Source: Sarocladium kiliense
Taxonomy: Eukaryota; Ascomycota; Sordariomycetes; Hypocreales; Sarocladiaceae
Assembly: GCA_030734395.1 (NCBI GenBank)
Contig: JAUZTG010000029.1
Location: 3,224,001 to 3,288,000 of the forward strand
Length of the DNA stretch: 64,000 nt
Direction of reading: 5' to 3'
Below, piece after piece: positions 10,512-21,230 of the stretch. The position numbers and the translations under genes are program-made. A model generated the notes under the pieces. That model worked only from the letters and a program-made list of their open reading frames with translations. It ran no database searches and had not been told where the DNA came from. Position 1 is the stretch's first letter; each line of letters begins with the position of its first letter.

Positions 10512-11279
10512 GGTGAATGACTTTCAGCTTGATATGCTTCAAGAAAGAAATGACTTCAAGGCCGCAAGCAAGTGATAGGCACGAAAACGTCTAGGATTCT
10601 ACAATTGCCGCGGACCAGACTATTATAACTATCGGACGTAATTGCAGATCTCGTCCAAGATTGCAACCATGCCCGGCTTTGCGCGGGGCCGCCTCCCACG
10701 ACGTCGTGTGAACACCTGCCGATCTCCTGCCCATTGAGGTCTGGACCCGTCCACAGCCGATAACCAACGGCTTGTGATAATTAGTCCAACATAGTGTAGA
10801 TAATGCGGAGGCACCAGGAACCAGGCACGCACTGGCAGCTTATCCAGCTCCTCTAAATCTGGGGTCCGGTCCCCACCCGGCCTTTTCACCGGTGGCTGGC
10901 CCCGCTGTGATGTCCGGTCCAGGGCCGGTTCACCGGGCGACGATGTCACCCTAGTCATGTATATCAGTAAGATATGGCTATCGCTGGTTCATGATTAGGA
11001 ACTGGTCGAAAAATGGGGGGCTCCAACACCTGGACTCCGATGGCGGATTGCTCACGCGCCATGATACCTGAGCCGGTTACCCGATGGCCTATCGCCGGCA
11101 CCTGGCCGAGGGATGAGATAGCAACGGTATGGGTGTAAGCCTTGAATATGCCTATATCTTTCACGTGTGATCCTGGATATCATGGCTGTCAGTTCCCAGG
11201 GCTTATTCCCATCTCTGAAGTTACGAACTCAGATAGTCGTCCTTGTGAACTGACTCGCAGTCATATCACTTATCTCAAA
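10512..11279. other. Divergent intergenic region with CCGG arrays
   Basis: 768 bp between the divergent secreted-protein and permease genes. It is GC-rich in the middle and contains eight CCGG cores between 10866 and 11098. The ORF at 10629-10958 (minus) is low-complexity and probably non-coding. Confidence 0.6.
10864..10936. repeat. Imperfect direct repeat of CCGG-N7-CCGG units
   Basis: Copy A (10864-10892) starts GTCCGGTCCCCACCCGG and ends TTCACCGG. Copy B (10912-10936) starts GTCCGGTCCAGGGCCGG and ends TTCACCGG. Each has two CCGG cores exactly 7 bp apart and a third core at its end. CGG half-sites in fixed spacing are the usual targets of dimeric Zn2Cys6 regulators, so this looks like an operator array. 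The cognate factor is unknown. Confidence 0.6.
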
Positions 11280-13054
11280 ATGGCTTCCATGCAAGATGAT
11301 GTTGTCATGTCCAGCCCACGAAGGAGCGTAGATGTTGCTGAGACAAAGGCTGAGATCAATGCCGATGAGCTACGTCTCGCGCAAATGGGTTTGTTCTTCC
11401 TTTATCATTTTATCACCTCTTCTTCATGTTCAGCCCTGCTAACACCTTCGCTCAGGTCACACCCAGGAGCTGAACCGTCACTTCAGCACTCTGAGCCTCA
11501 TCGGTCTTGCCTCCACGACCACCATCTCATGGACAGGTCTGGGTCTCGGCTTGATCACCGAGATTGGTGCTGGAGGTCCCGGCGCAGTCATCTATGGCTT
11601 CATCCTGGTGACGATGCTGCAATGCTTCTTGGGCGCGTCGCTTGCCGAGTTTGTCTCTTCTTACCCCACTGAGGGTGGCATGTACCACTGGATCGCCGCT
11701 GTTGCGCCGAGGAGGGCGACAGGAATCCTCAGCTTCCTCACTGGCTGGTTCAGTGTGCTTGGATGTCAGTAATGCCTTACATCTCGAAGGTCTACAGTCG
11801 CTAATGATGTGTCAGGGATCTTCACTACTGCCTCTACCAACATCATTTACGCTCAGATCCTCATGGCACTGATCGCTCTCTACAAGGCCGACCTTGAGAT
11901 CCAGGCCTGGCAAACCTTCATCGTCTATCAAGGCCTCAACCTACTTACCGCCAGCGTTGTCATGTTCGGCAACAAGGTCATTCCCGCCCTGAACAAGTTC
12001 TCGCTCTTTTACTTGCAGATCGGCTGGCTCGCCGTCTTGGTCACTGTTGTCGCATGCGCCCCCAAACACCGCGACCCAGAGTTCGTCTTCAGGACTTGGA
12101 TCAACACCACTGGGTGGGAGAACAACGCCATCTGCTTCATCACCGGTTTGGTGAACCCTCTTTACTCTCTCGGTGGTCTTGATGGTGTTACCCATATCAC
12201 GGAGGAAATGCCTAACGTATGTTCACCCAAGCATGAGAGTAGATGCTCGGAAGCTAATAGAATCCTAGCCGTCAAAGAATGCGCCACTAGCGATTGCTAT
12301 CACCCTGACCATCGCATTCTGCACTGGTCTCACATACCTGATCAGTCTCATGTTCTCGATCCAAGATTTCGACCAGCTTACTACTGGCAACACGGGCATG
12401 CCACTCGCCGAGCTTTTCCGCCAGGTCACGCAGAAGACCGGTGGTGCTTTCGGTCTGCTGTTCATCCTCTTCATTGCTCTCGGCCCTTGCGTCATCAGCT
12501 CGCAGCTCAGCACTGGTCGGATTTTCTGGGCTTTCTCTCGTGATGGAGCCATGCCCTTCTCCAAAGTGTAAGTTTTTCCTCTGCGACTCAAAAATTCTGG
12601 TAACTAACAGTCATCCAGCTGGTCCAAGGTTCACTCGAACCTCAGGATCCCCTTCAATGCCCAGCTGGCAGTCACCGCCGTCATCGCCGCTCTAGGATGC
12701 CTCTATCTCGGCTCCTCAACTGCCTTCAACTCTCTCCTGGGCACGGCCGTCACCATCAACAACATCTCTTACATGTTCCCAATCCTCACCAACCTCCTTA
12801 CTGGCAGGAAGAACATGCACAAAGGCGTGTTTCACATGGGCAACAAGATTGGCACTGTTGTGAACATCGTGACGGTTTGCTGGCTGACCTTCGCGATTGT
12901 GTTCTTCTCCTTCCCCTACGTCAAGCCGGTGGAGGTCACCAACATGAACTATACTTGCGTTGTTGTTGGTGGCTTGACGGTACTGATTGGTGCGTGGTGG
13001 TTCAAAGCTGGGAGAGAGTACACCGAGAGAATGATGAAAGCAAAGGAGGAGTAA
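11280..13054 (+). CDS. Amino-acid/GABA/choline permease (APC superfamily)
   Basis: About 530 residues in five exons, beginning MASMQDDVVMSSPRRSVDVA. The APC-family signature is clear: ELNRHFSTLSLIGLASTTT before the first helix, then GLGLGLITEIGAGGPGAVIYG, ASLAEFVSSYPTEGGMYHW, SLGGLDGVTHITEEMPNPSK and FWAFSRDGAMPFS. About 12 hydrophobic segments are present. This arrangement is typical of fungal Bat1/Uga4/Hnm1-type proton-coupled carriers for GABA, choline or amino acids at the plasma membrane. The exact substrate cannot be told from sequence. The upstream region carries duplicated CCGG arrays, suggesting control by a zinc-cluster factor. It is convergent with the next gene, 376 bp away. Confidence 0.92.
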
Positions 13055-13430
13055 GAGGGAGTGTGCTATGAGACTACAGAGAGAAGTAGTATAATTATTC
13101 ATGATCACGTCCTGCTTTGCCTCCTCATTACTGTGGCTCGACACCTTGCCACATAGTGTAACAAATTCATCGTCTCATACCAATGATCTATTCTGAGGTT
13201 CAGTATTTTCGTCTATGCTTCATCTGCAGAGGAAAACTCGCTCGCAGGCAAATAGGTATCCAGGTCATGTTCTCCCACCGAAGGTCCAGGCTATTCTGTA
13301 TCCAACGTGCCGTCACCGAGGTCGTGGCGTACCCCCAGGAAATGCCCTCAATGCGAACGCCAATCTTGGAGGCAAAGAGGACTTTGCTCAATCGCCGACT
13401 CTTTGCCTCGTCCCCATCGCCTCATCCCAT
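13055..13430. other. Intergenic between convergent genes
   Basis: 376 bp of 3' flanking sequence; no gene seen. A plus-strand ORF at 13183-13788 that starts here is the antisense shadow of the next gene. Confidence 0.5.
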
Positions 13431-14336
13431 TCATGCATCAATCATCTCCGTATCGCCATCCTCCATCATCCAATTCCAACCCTCCTCGTCATTATCCTCT
13501 TTCTTTTCCTCCCTTCCACCCTTCACCTTCTCCCTCTCCTCACTCACTCTCTGCCTCGCTAGTGGGTACGCCTCCTCCAACCCTCTCATAATCGTCTTGA
13601 CGATCCAGTCCACCGAGTACATCTGTCTCGGCGGCGTGTCTCCCTCTCCAACTCCACTCGTCACCGCCGCGTCCTTCCACCGATTCCTAAGTTCCTTCGC
13701 TTTCCAAAGCGCTTCTTTCACATCTCCCTTCCCCAACGTCGGGTACAGAGGACTGCTCGCGTCTGCAAGCGCCTGTAGCACATTATGATGATAGGCGTGG
13801 GTCGCGAGCTTGCTGCCAGTGGTGTTTGGTAACCCGACGTTCCCACTACCGCGGGGAATGACCACGCCAAAGACAAGCTGTAGGAATACGAGCGCTTGCT
13901 CGATCCATATGTATGCCTCGTGGAAATCAACCTTGAAGTTCATCTCCGCATCCTCCGGCTCGAACCCCCACTGCTCGGGCGCAGAAGCTCTCTCCCAGGA
14001 CTGAAACAGATCAATCATCTTCCATCTTAGCCTCTTGCATGTTTGCTCGAATCTGTGAAGCGCCTGTGCCGGCGAAAGGTCGCCCGTCGGACCTGCAGCG
14101 CGGAGTCGCGTCGACGTTGTGGTAGGGTTATGGAGATTCGGCGCAGCGGTGGCTGGTGGCACGGAACGAGATCGCGTATTCGAATATGAGGCACCGCGAC
14201 TGGCCCAGATTGAGCCGTCGAGCCCTTTTCCGTTGGATGTGGCCATTGGGCCCAGCTGCAAGCCAACCTCGGGATCTGGCAAGGTTGGGCCCTGGGCGTG
14301 ACTCGGAGCGTAGGGTGATGCCCCTCGTGGCGGCAT
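13431..14336 (-). CDS. Conserved-looking hypothetical protein, helical
   Basis: I do not recognise this family. The uninterrupted frame gives 301 residues from MPPRGASPYAPSHAQGP; a longer frame begins at 14453, but its extra 39 residues look like leader. The first ~95 residues are disordered and rich in Pro, Ser, Thr and Arg. Residues ~100-240 are predicted helical with aromatic positions (LHRFEQTCKRLRWKMIDLFQ, VDFHEAYIWIEQALVFLQL, THAYHHNVLQALADASSPLY). The end is strongly charged (REEKKEDNDEEGWNWMMEDG). There is no signal peptide or membrane helix, so a soluble nuclear or cytoplasmic protein is likely. The alternation of ordered and disordered segments and the long open frame support it as a real gene. 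Confidence 0.7.
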   Translation of the reverse strand: MPPRGASPYAPSHAQGPTLPDPEVGLQLGPMATSNGKGLDGSIWASRGASYSNTRSRSVPPATAAPNLHNPTTTSTRLRAAGPTGDLSPAQALHRFEQTCKRLRWKMIDLFQSWERASAPEQWGFEPEDAEMNFKVDFHEAYIWIEQALVFLQLVFGVVIPRGSGNVGLPNTTGSKLATHAYHHNVLQALADASSPLYPTLGKGDVKEALWKAKELRNRWKDAAVTSGVGEGDTPPRQMYSVDWIVKTIMRGLEEAYPLARQRVSEEREKVKGGREEKKEDNDEEGWNWMMEDGDTEMIDA

Positions 14337-15372
14337 GAAGGTGGGATGGAGTAGCGCGTCCTGACGTAGCTTGGTCGGCCGTCGAATAGCAAATTCTTGA
14401 TAGGAATATGTTCTGTAAGAGATGTACAAAAGGCGCAGGAGGGAATTGGTCAATGCGAATCAGTGCCGCCCAGGGTGGTGATTGATGTAGGAGGGCAAAA
14501 GGAGCGGCCACTGCATTAACCCAGACAGTGCACGGAGGTACCTCTTCATGCAGCCCTGGTCTCAGCATCTGGCCGCATACATGATCCTGCTGAGGCGCAG
14601 CCAACATTCACTTGATCAAGTCCAGTATGTCAATGATGATGCAACGAAGGGACGGCAAATACTTTGGGACCATTACAATCCTTCCATGAACTTGTTGAAT
14701 TTGCTCAGCATGCATCCAACAAAGAACAAGCAAACTAAGCATCCTACCGTGCACCGAAACGCCTTCGGCCTCTTCCACCATCCGCCACCCATGTTATACA
14801 ACAGGTATTAACACTTATCCGCCCAACTATCGGCGGTAATACTTCACCTGTTTCCATCTCTGCAATCTGTTTCGTAGAAGAACTAGCACGTTGCATGCCC
14901 GTCCGGCCTCACAAACACAGACAGAGGCCCAGACTCCCTGGTCGAATTGAGAGGCAAGTGCTGGACCAGACCATACCTCATCAATACTCCCTCAAGCTGA
15001 GCTGAAGTTATGCAAATGGCACCGGGCGACAGGATTTGAGCAACGTAGTTGGTCACTGATAAGGGAAACCAAGTACAAAAGCTGAGGGAAGAATCATCAG
15101 GTCTTACATGCACGGCCAATATCACTACTCGAAGGCAATCATCAAAAACGAGTTTAGTGCTTCATCCAACCCATCAAAGGCGCGCTGCCTGCATCATTTG
15201 TCATATGAATACACCAGAAACTCCATAGAGAAACAACATTCCGAAATTTCCAACACCTTTCCATAATGATCCCCGCATGTAACCTTCCTGGCCTCCTTGG
15301 TCGTGATTGTGTATGCTCGCATCATGACGAGCTTCTCTTTGCCCATGGCCTTCGGACCTTGGGTGGCGTCTC
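14337..15372. other. Intergenic, one weak ORF
   Basis: About 1 kb. A minus-strand frame at 14883-15125 (80 codons) reads smoothly and contains an intron-like GTAAGA...CTCAG segment near its start. It has no recognisable domain and may be the 3' untranslated region of the kinesin gene. Nothing else is seen. Confidence 0.4.
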
Positions 15373-18119
15373 CTACGAGTCTCCGCCCTTGATCTTCTTC
15401 GTCGCCTTGGCTGTGCCGATATGTGTGTTGTGAACCTGTTCCGTGTGAGCGAGCAGACGGGGAGAAGTTATGAGTAGTGCGTAGTCTTACCTTGGTAGCG
15501 AACCTCAAGCTCGTCAAGGTCTCCTTCAGATGAGTCTCCAGTGGCGAGACCATGACGAACATGAGCGTTTTGCTGTTGCCTCCAAGACTGTATTGAAGCA
15601 GATGCGTAAGCTTGGAGTTGCGGTACGGGACGTGGCCTGAGCCCTTGCCCAGAGCCTCGATCACATCACCAAGGCAGCTCAGGCTCTTGTTGATGCTCTG
15701 AGTTTCCTTCATTCTTTCACCTTCCGCTTGAGAGTGCTTCAGGCGCTCAGAGCCTGCAAGATCAACGAGGTTAAGAGTCCCCTCACACCGCTCGCCGGTA
15801 GCCGAGTTCTCGCCAACTAGCTTGAGAATGAACACACTGTGCGAGCGGGATGACCGCTCGTTGGCCTTGGTCGCCGCGACCGATCGGTTCTTCTGCGCCT
15901 CCTCGAGCATCATCTCGACCTTAGCTGGCGAATCCAAACGGACAGATCTGCAGTTCATAATGTGAGTCTGCTTGCGATTCTCGTCGTGGCGAATTTCGAG
16001 CTTCTTCGACTTCTCTTCAGATCCGTTGTTACGTGTCAGGAGATCATTGAGATCCTCATTGTAAACTTCAATGAACGAGCCCTCCATGGTGTACGACCAA
16101 GACTTCTCCTTCAACTTGGTAATAGTGTCGTAGATCATGTGTGTCGCTCTTGGAATCATGCCATCCGGTGACGACATTGTGAAGGTCTTGCCCGAACCCG
16201 TTTGACCGTAGCAGAAGATGCAAACGTTGTAGCCGTCCAGGGCACTCTGAACCATCTGTGAGATTTCTCCGAAGATCTCCTCGTTCTGCGTGCCCGGAAC
16301 GAAGACACGGTCAAACTCAAAGGGGTAGCTCTTCCTTGACACGACGCCGAGACTGCTCTTCTCCTCGGGACCGGCCATAACAATCTCCGCCGAAGTCTTG
16401 TCGTCTGGGAAACTTATTCTCGCTTGGTCACCCTCGCTCTCGTCCAGTACTGGTCGCACTCGGCACATAACGCGAATGTTTCCCTTCAGCTCCTGGTATT
16501 TGTTAAACAGGACTCTCCGTTCCGTCTCCTCCTTGATAAGCTTCTCCCGAGCTTCCTCCGCAACACGAAGGGCCTCTTGCAAGCGCGCCTCCATATTTGA
16601 GAAAGAGTCTGATTGTGCTTTGCTATCGGATTCCAAGAATTCGACATGTGACTTGAGAGAATTGATCTTGGCGTCTAGGGTTGTGTTGGCGGCAGACAAC
16701 TCAGCGATGTTGACCTGCAGGCTGGACTTGAGGCTTCGTTCACGCTCTAGCTCGTCATCCAATTGGCGGTTCCGCGATTTGAGGTCATCGATCTCCCGGT
16801 CCTTTCGTTGCAGAGCAAAGTCAGTATCCTGTCGATCATTGCCCATCCGCATTCTCAGCTCTTGAATCTCGCGATCGCGTTTCTCTCTTTCATCTTGTAG
16901 CTCCTGCTGGTAATGTCGAGTGAGGCCCTCCATCTTCTGCTCGTGTTCTCTTGCTTCCTCATCTTTAAGGTGGTCGAGTTCCCGGCTGAGATCATCGACA
17001 GCTTCCCGGTGCTGTCTGGACAGATCCTCAACGATCTCTTTGTGTGTCTTGTTGAGATCGTCGAGTTGCCTCTGATAGTCCCATTTTTGCTTCTCCATCT
17101 CATGTCGCAAATGTCGAGACTCGTCTCGTGCGGCATCAAGATCGCATAGCAGGCTCTCGTTTCGAGCTTCAAGCCTCTTGCGGTCACCTTCGAGCTCCGA
17201 AACTGTTGTCCATTAGGATCCTGCCACAATAAAAATGTCGCGTCCACGTACCTCTCGTCTTTACAAGGTCCATTGCCTCTTCTTGACCTTTTCTTTGTGT
17301 GAGGGAGGAGTTGACCATCTCCTTGAGCTCCTTGAACTGAGACTCCATGTCTCCTACTCGGCCATCGACATCGAATGCTTCAAAATCAGTTAGCTCAGAG
17401 TCTCTTGTCAGGAAGTTTTTGCGCGGTGATCTGAATTTGGTTGGGGAACTAGATCGGATGGTGCAAATAGTGTCTGCGAGCTTGTCAAACTGACGATGGA
17501 TCTGGCGCTGAGATGGCGTCTTTGGATTCGCGTGCTAGGCGTCTCCATGTAGTTCCATCTGAGCTGGCAGCGCCTTGCTCTCATCTCCGTCTGTTTGATG
17601 ACGCTCATCGATCTTGTGTAGTGACATCGTCTGCAGGTGTGAGGTGGATTGGGAGAACTGGGTATTCACTGGAAGACCCTTGTTCTCAAGTTCCTTCTCG
17701 CTTAGGCTCATGTTCTTGAACCTGTCGATTAGGGAGCTCGATCTGATAGTTGGTAGCAGAGGAGCGCTGTGTTGTGACCTGAGTTTGTTGACGTTGAAGG
17801 ATTGGAGCTGTGAAGTGTCGAAACTCGACGTGGATCGTTTCGTACCATTGCCATCAGCGGGATCAGACGGTTCCTCCAGGCGGTGGCCATGAGCTGTCCG
17901 TGGCCTCGCTGCTTGGCTCTTTGATCTTGCATGGGTTGGCCGTCCTGACCTGGTGGGGGGACGTTCTGTCGGACCATGTCGACCAGGGCCGAAGCTCTTA
18001 GCAAAGCTACTGGAGGCGTTTAAAGTGTGTCGGGGAGGCTGGATTGCGGAAGGCTGCTTAAGCTGTTGCAAACTCAGGTTAGTCATCGTAGAGCTCTCGA
18101 TCATCACGTCGCGGTGCAT
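15373..18119 (-). CDS. Kinesin-14 (C-terminal, minus-end-directed motor; Kar3/KlpA type)
   Basis: About 820 residues when spliced. The N-terminal ~200 residues are basic and Ser/Pro-rich, as in microtubule-binding tails. A long coiled coil follows (Glu/Lys/Arg/Leu-rich, about 17100-16500), then the neck KYQELKGNIRVMCRVRP that defines kinesin-14. Motor motifs are the P-loop GQTGSGKTFTM, switch I NERSSRSHSVF and switch II DLAGSERL. The terminus is spliced over 15436-15490 to give TKVHNTHIGTAK, the usual kinesin-14 end. Other introns are 17203-17251 and 18063-18107. A TAG at 17535-17537 interrupts the frame inside the tail; a 135 bp phase-0 intron (17669-17535) whose acceptor is that TAG would remove it. 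The role is spindle assembly and nuclear division. Start and tail splicing are uncertain; the motor is certain. Confidence 0.85.
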
Positions 18120-19871
18120 TGGCAGAAGCCATCGAAATGAGAGCCCATCCTCGTTCGGCAGTCGTCCTGGATGTTGTCGCCGATTGTGATCTTGATGGAC
18201 CCATATCGAACAGATACCAAAGCCACGACGAGCCTTGAGGTCGGTCCCTGATTGCAAGACGTCCCAAGGCCGGGGCAAGCCGACGGCCATTTCGTCGCAA
18301 AAGGAACTGATGCTTGTGATGGATGAAGCTCGTAGTGGTCTTGATAGGTGTGGCAATGAGCAGGCCTAAAAGGTACGTGTAGATACTCGTGGCCACTCGT
18401 CAACTCGAGAGGCCGCGTGAAGTGTATCGTACGATCCAGATGATGCATATGGTGTCGCGCAATTGGTGTCGAAAGACGTGCAGGAGAATCTTTTGGTGTC
18501 GCGCTTGTTGTAGAGACCGCGGAGGACGGGCTGCAGGGATTGATGTGCAAGGATGAAGCCAGTTCCACTCACCTGGGAAATATTGGTTATGCTCTGGGCA
18601 CGGATGCTGCCATGGGGCACATGAGAGGAAGCCGCAACAGAGGCCTTTGTTGGATATTCGCCTGCTCTGTCGGCGAGGGTAGAACGTTTTGCTTCAGATT
18701 GAACAGCTACTCGTCGTCAGCATCACTTATAGCCATTACCACGACATCCACCTAAGCCCTACCTGGAGGGGGTACGGCACGCTTCAGGTTCTTGAGACTT
18801 GCAGCTGGCACCGCGATGCTCGAGCCGTAGTTACGGGCATTGTGCTGGGAGTCGGTAAGCTCAGAGAGCCCAGGAGCCGAGGGCGCAGGAAGACGGCTCA
18901 TGATGGGAACTGTGTTTCGATGTTGAGAAGAGGCGGAGACGGTACGGCACGTCTTGCGAGATGCGCAAGCCGGGAGCAAGATAGCAGGAAGAATATACGT
19001 CGTGACGGCGGCGATGATGATATCTGTCTAGCGGGGTTGATGACGCGAGGAAGGCATCAGCGCGGTTGGTAGAGACAGACGGTGATGTTTATTCCGGTAC
19101 CGTGGGTCGTCGAAGCCGATGGGAGTAGGTGATGAGACGTCGTGACAATAGAAGCGAGAGACGGTACAAAGTCGTCAACAATCAACCAGATTGGAGTAAG
19201 ATGTATGTGAGATCGAGGAATCAGCGTCCCACAGCGCTAGCAACGGCGGTAGATGGGCTCGATGGCAATGTTTTGGCGGCTTTGACCCGCGAAGAGTGCG
19301 AGTGCCGTGTTGCGAGGAGTTGCCCCACATGCCGGTGTTGGCATGGCAACAGATATGTCAACCCTAACCCTTGCTTACCTCAGCATTTTTGGCTTTTGGA
19401 GACTGTCCCACCTCGTTCCTCCACCTCCACCACCGATGCCTGTCTCGCTGTCTCCACACTCTCATTTGGAGCCTATATTCACCACAACCACCTCTAATTT
19501 CTTGAACGTCGGCCTGTCACATGTCATGTCATCACGTTCAACTTACGGCCGTTTTCCCGCTTTCTCAACGTCCCTTGCCAGCTTCCAATTGTTGGGTCGA
19601 CGCAGAGCTTCCCCTTCGCATTTCCTATACTTCCACGTTCCTTTTGTCAGCTACATCATCGCCGCCTGCTCGCCAGCATTGTCATCATCGATATCCCTCC
19701 GGCGCATCGCATGCGACGCAACCACGTCCTCGGAAGCTGACGGCTGTGTGTCTTCACCCTGGCCATCTACTACCTCCTCAACAGCAGAAGTCCCGAACTT
19801 GCTGGCATTTGAGGAATCAGCACCTACGCTTCTTTCCTGGCTCGACTTCGACTTGCCCGTAAATCGCGATC
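18120..19871. other. Intergenic between divergent kinesin and acyltransferase genes
   Basis: About 1.75 kb. Several ORFs of 60-190 codons occur (for example 19307-19885 plus), but they are Ser/Pro/His-biased without domain content. Part may be untranslated leader or additional 5' exons of the kinesin gene. A pyrimidine-rich segment precedes the acyltransferase start. Confidence 0.45.
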
Positions 19872-20894
19872 ATGGAGAAGTATAGCCAATTTCGCGACAG
19901 AGGTACGTTTCCATGCACTGTGAACTTCAAGAATCTCTCTGACCGTACTGTAGCCACGGGCATCGCGCCCTTCCTCCCGATCACGACGCCCGTTTCTGCA
20001 CTCGCCGTCGTCTCACACACGTTCCTCTTCCTCTTCCGCCTTCCCTTCTTCATCACATACATGCTCTCCTATTTTGTCTTCCTCCACCTCCTACCACTTC
20101 CGGTATTCGCGAGGAAGATAGCTCTATGGGGCCTCATGGCTATACCTGGAATATGGTGGGTTGACCTGCAACTTGATGGCGTCAAGCGCGGCCACCTCGC
20201 CGAGCAACCCCGCGACAGGTTCCCGCACCCTGGCTCCGTTATCGTCGCAAACTTCACGAGCCCCGTCGACGCTGTCTACCTTGCCGCCATCTTCGATCCC
20301 ATCTTCACCGTTTCCTACCCTGGCAGTCGTCAAGTCCGCCGCGTAGGACTACTGGGTGCGATTGCGCAAGCTCTCGCCCCCGTCAAAACGGCACCACCTC
20401 CGAATGCCAAGCTCACCGATCTCAAGGAGCTTCTTGCCGCGAATCCGAGCCGAATTATCGTCGTCTTCCCAGAGTGTGGTACGACCAATGGCAAGGCAAT
20501 CCTTCCGTTGTGCCCGAACGTTCTTGAACTCCCCGCCGACATCCACATCTTCCCTGTCAGCATCCGATACGCTCCCTCCGATGTCACGACTCCCGTTCCT
20601 GGCCAGTGGTTCAAGTTCCTTTGGACTCTTCTCTCCCGGCCTACCACCTGCATTCGTGTCCGTGTTGCGGAGGGCCAGTTCAACACTTCTGCGGCCCTTA
20701 CGAACGGAATCTCAACCAATGGCGAGCTCAGAGACCGCAGCGCTGCTGACGGAGCAGACATCGGACCCGAGGGACAGAAGGTTCTCGATCGCATCGGAGA
20801 GGCGTTGGCTCGCCTCAGCAGAGTGAAGCGTGTCGGCTTGACGATGAAGGACAAGCAGGCTTTCGTATCTGCGCTGAAAACCAAGAAGGCATGA
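19872..20894 (+). CDS. LOA1/Vps66-like lysophosphatidic acid acyltransferase
   Basis: Two exons (intron 19903-19953) encode 323 residues. The start MEKYSQFRDRATGIAPFLP is characteristic of the fungal Loa1/Vps66 family. A hydrophobic hairpin follows (SALAVVSHTFLFLFRLPFFI and FLHLLPLPVFARKIALWGL), placing it in the ER/lipid-droplet membrane. Acyltransferase block I reads ANFTSPVDAVYL, with Phe where the canonical NHX4D motif has His. Block III reads VVFPECGTTNGKAIL. Yeast Loa1 is reported to transfer oleoyl groups to lysophosphatidic acid and to affect triacylglycerol stores, so a similar glycerolipid role is likely. The non-canonical block I may be a family trait. It is convergent with ILV3, 336 bp apart. 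Confidence 0.85.
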   Translation: MEKYSQFRDRGTFPCTVNFKNLSDRTVATGIAPFLPITTPVSALAVVSHTFLFLFRLPFFITYMLSYFVFLHLLPLPVFARKIALWGLMAIPGIWWVDLQLDGVKRGHLAEQPRDRFPHPGSVIVANFTSPVDAVYLAAIFDPIFTVSYPGSRQVRRVGLLGAIAQALAPVKTAPPPNAKLTDLKELLAANPSRIIVVFPECGTTNGKAILPLCPNVLELPADIHIFPVSIRYAPSDVTTPVPGQWFKFLWTLLSRPTTCIRVRVAEGQFNTSAALTNGISTNGELRDRSAADGADIGPEGQKVLDRIGEALARLSRVKRVGLTMKDKQAFVSALKTKKA

Positions 20895-21230
20895 TGAACC
20901 CCGCTCTGTCGGGAAGACTGTTACCATACTGGAGAGAATGGAAATTTTGGTGCGAGGAATAACAGTGCGTCTCGGGAAGATGCTACGGATCCGTTCATGT
21001 TCTTTGCATTGCCAGGAGCTTGGGACGCGGGACTTTGTGTCCGCTATCTTTGGGAGGAAGCCGTCATTGTAGCGTCAGATAAAGGAGTTTTGATCATCAG
21101 AATAGGATATATGTCGAGAATGTTCAGTAAAATGATAACTTTCATATTGCAGCCGGTGGATATAAACCTTCTGCGCCACAGTCTTTTGTTCCTCAGCTAC
21201 AAGTACATCCTTTGGAAATACACAAGCCTC
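20895..21230. other. Intergenic between convergent genes
   Basis: 336 bp of 3' flanks of the acyltransferase and ILV3. It is AT-richer than the coding sequence around it and has no gene. Confidence 0.5.

Noticed and set aside
10629..10958. 109-codon minus-strand ORF in the divergent promoter
   Set aside because: Arg/Pro-rich frame produced by GC-rich CCGG arrays; no domain and it overlaps regulatory sequence.
13183..13788. 201-codon plus-strand ORF, Ser/Pro-rich
   Set aside because: Largely antisense to the helical hypothetical gene and low in complexity.
19307..19885. 192-codon plus-strand frame before the acyltransferase
   Set aside because: Ser/Pro/His-rich without domain, overlaps another frame, and looks like a pyrimidine-rich leader.
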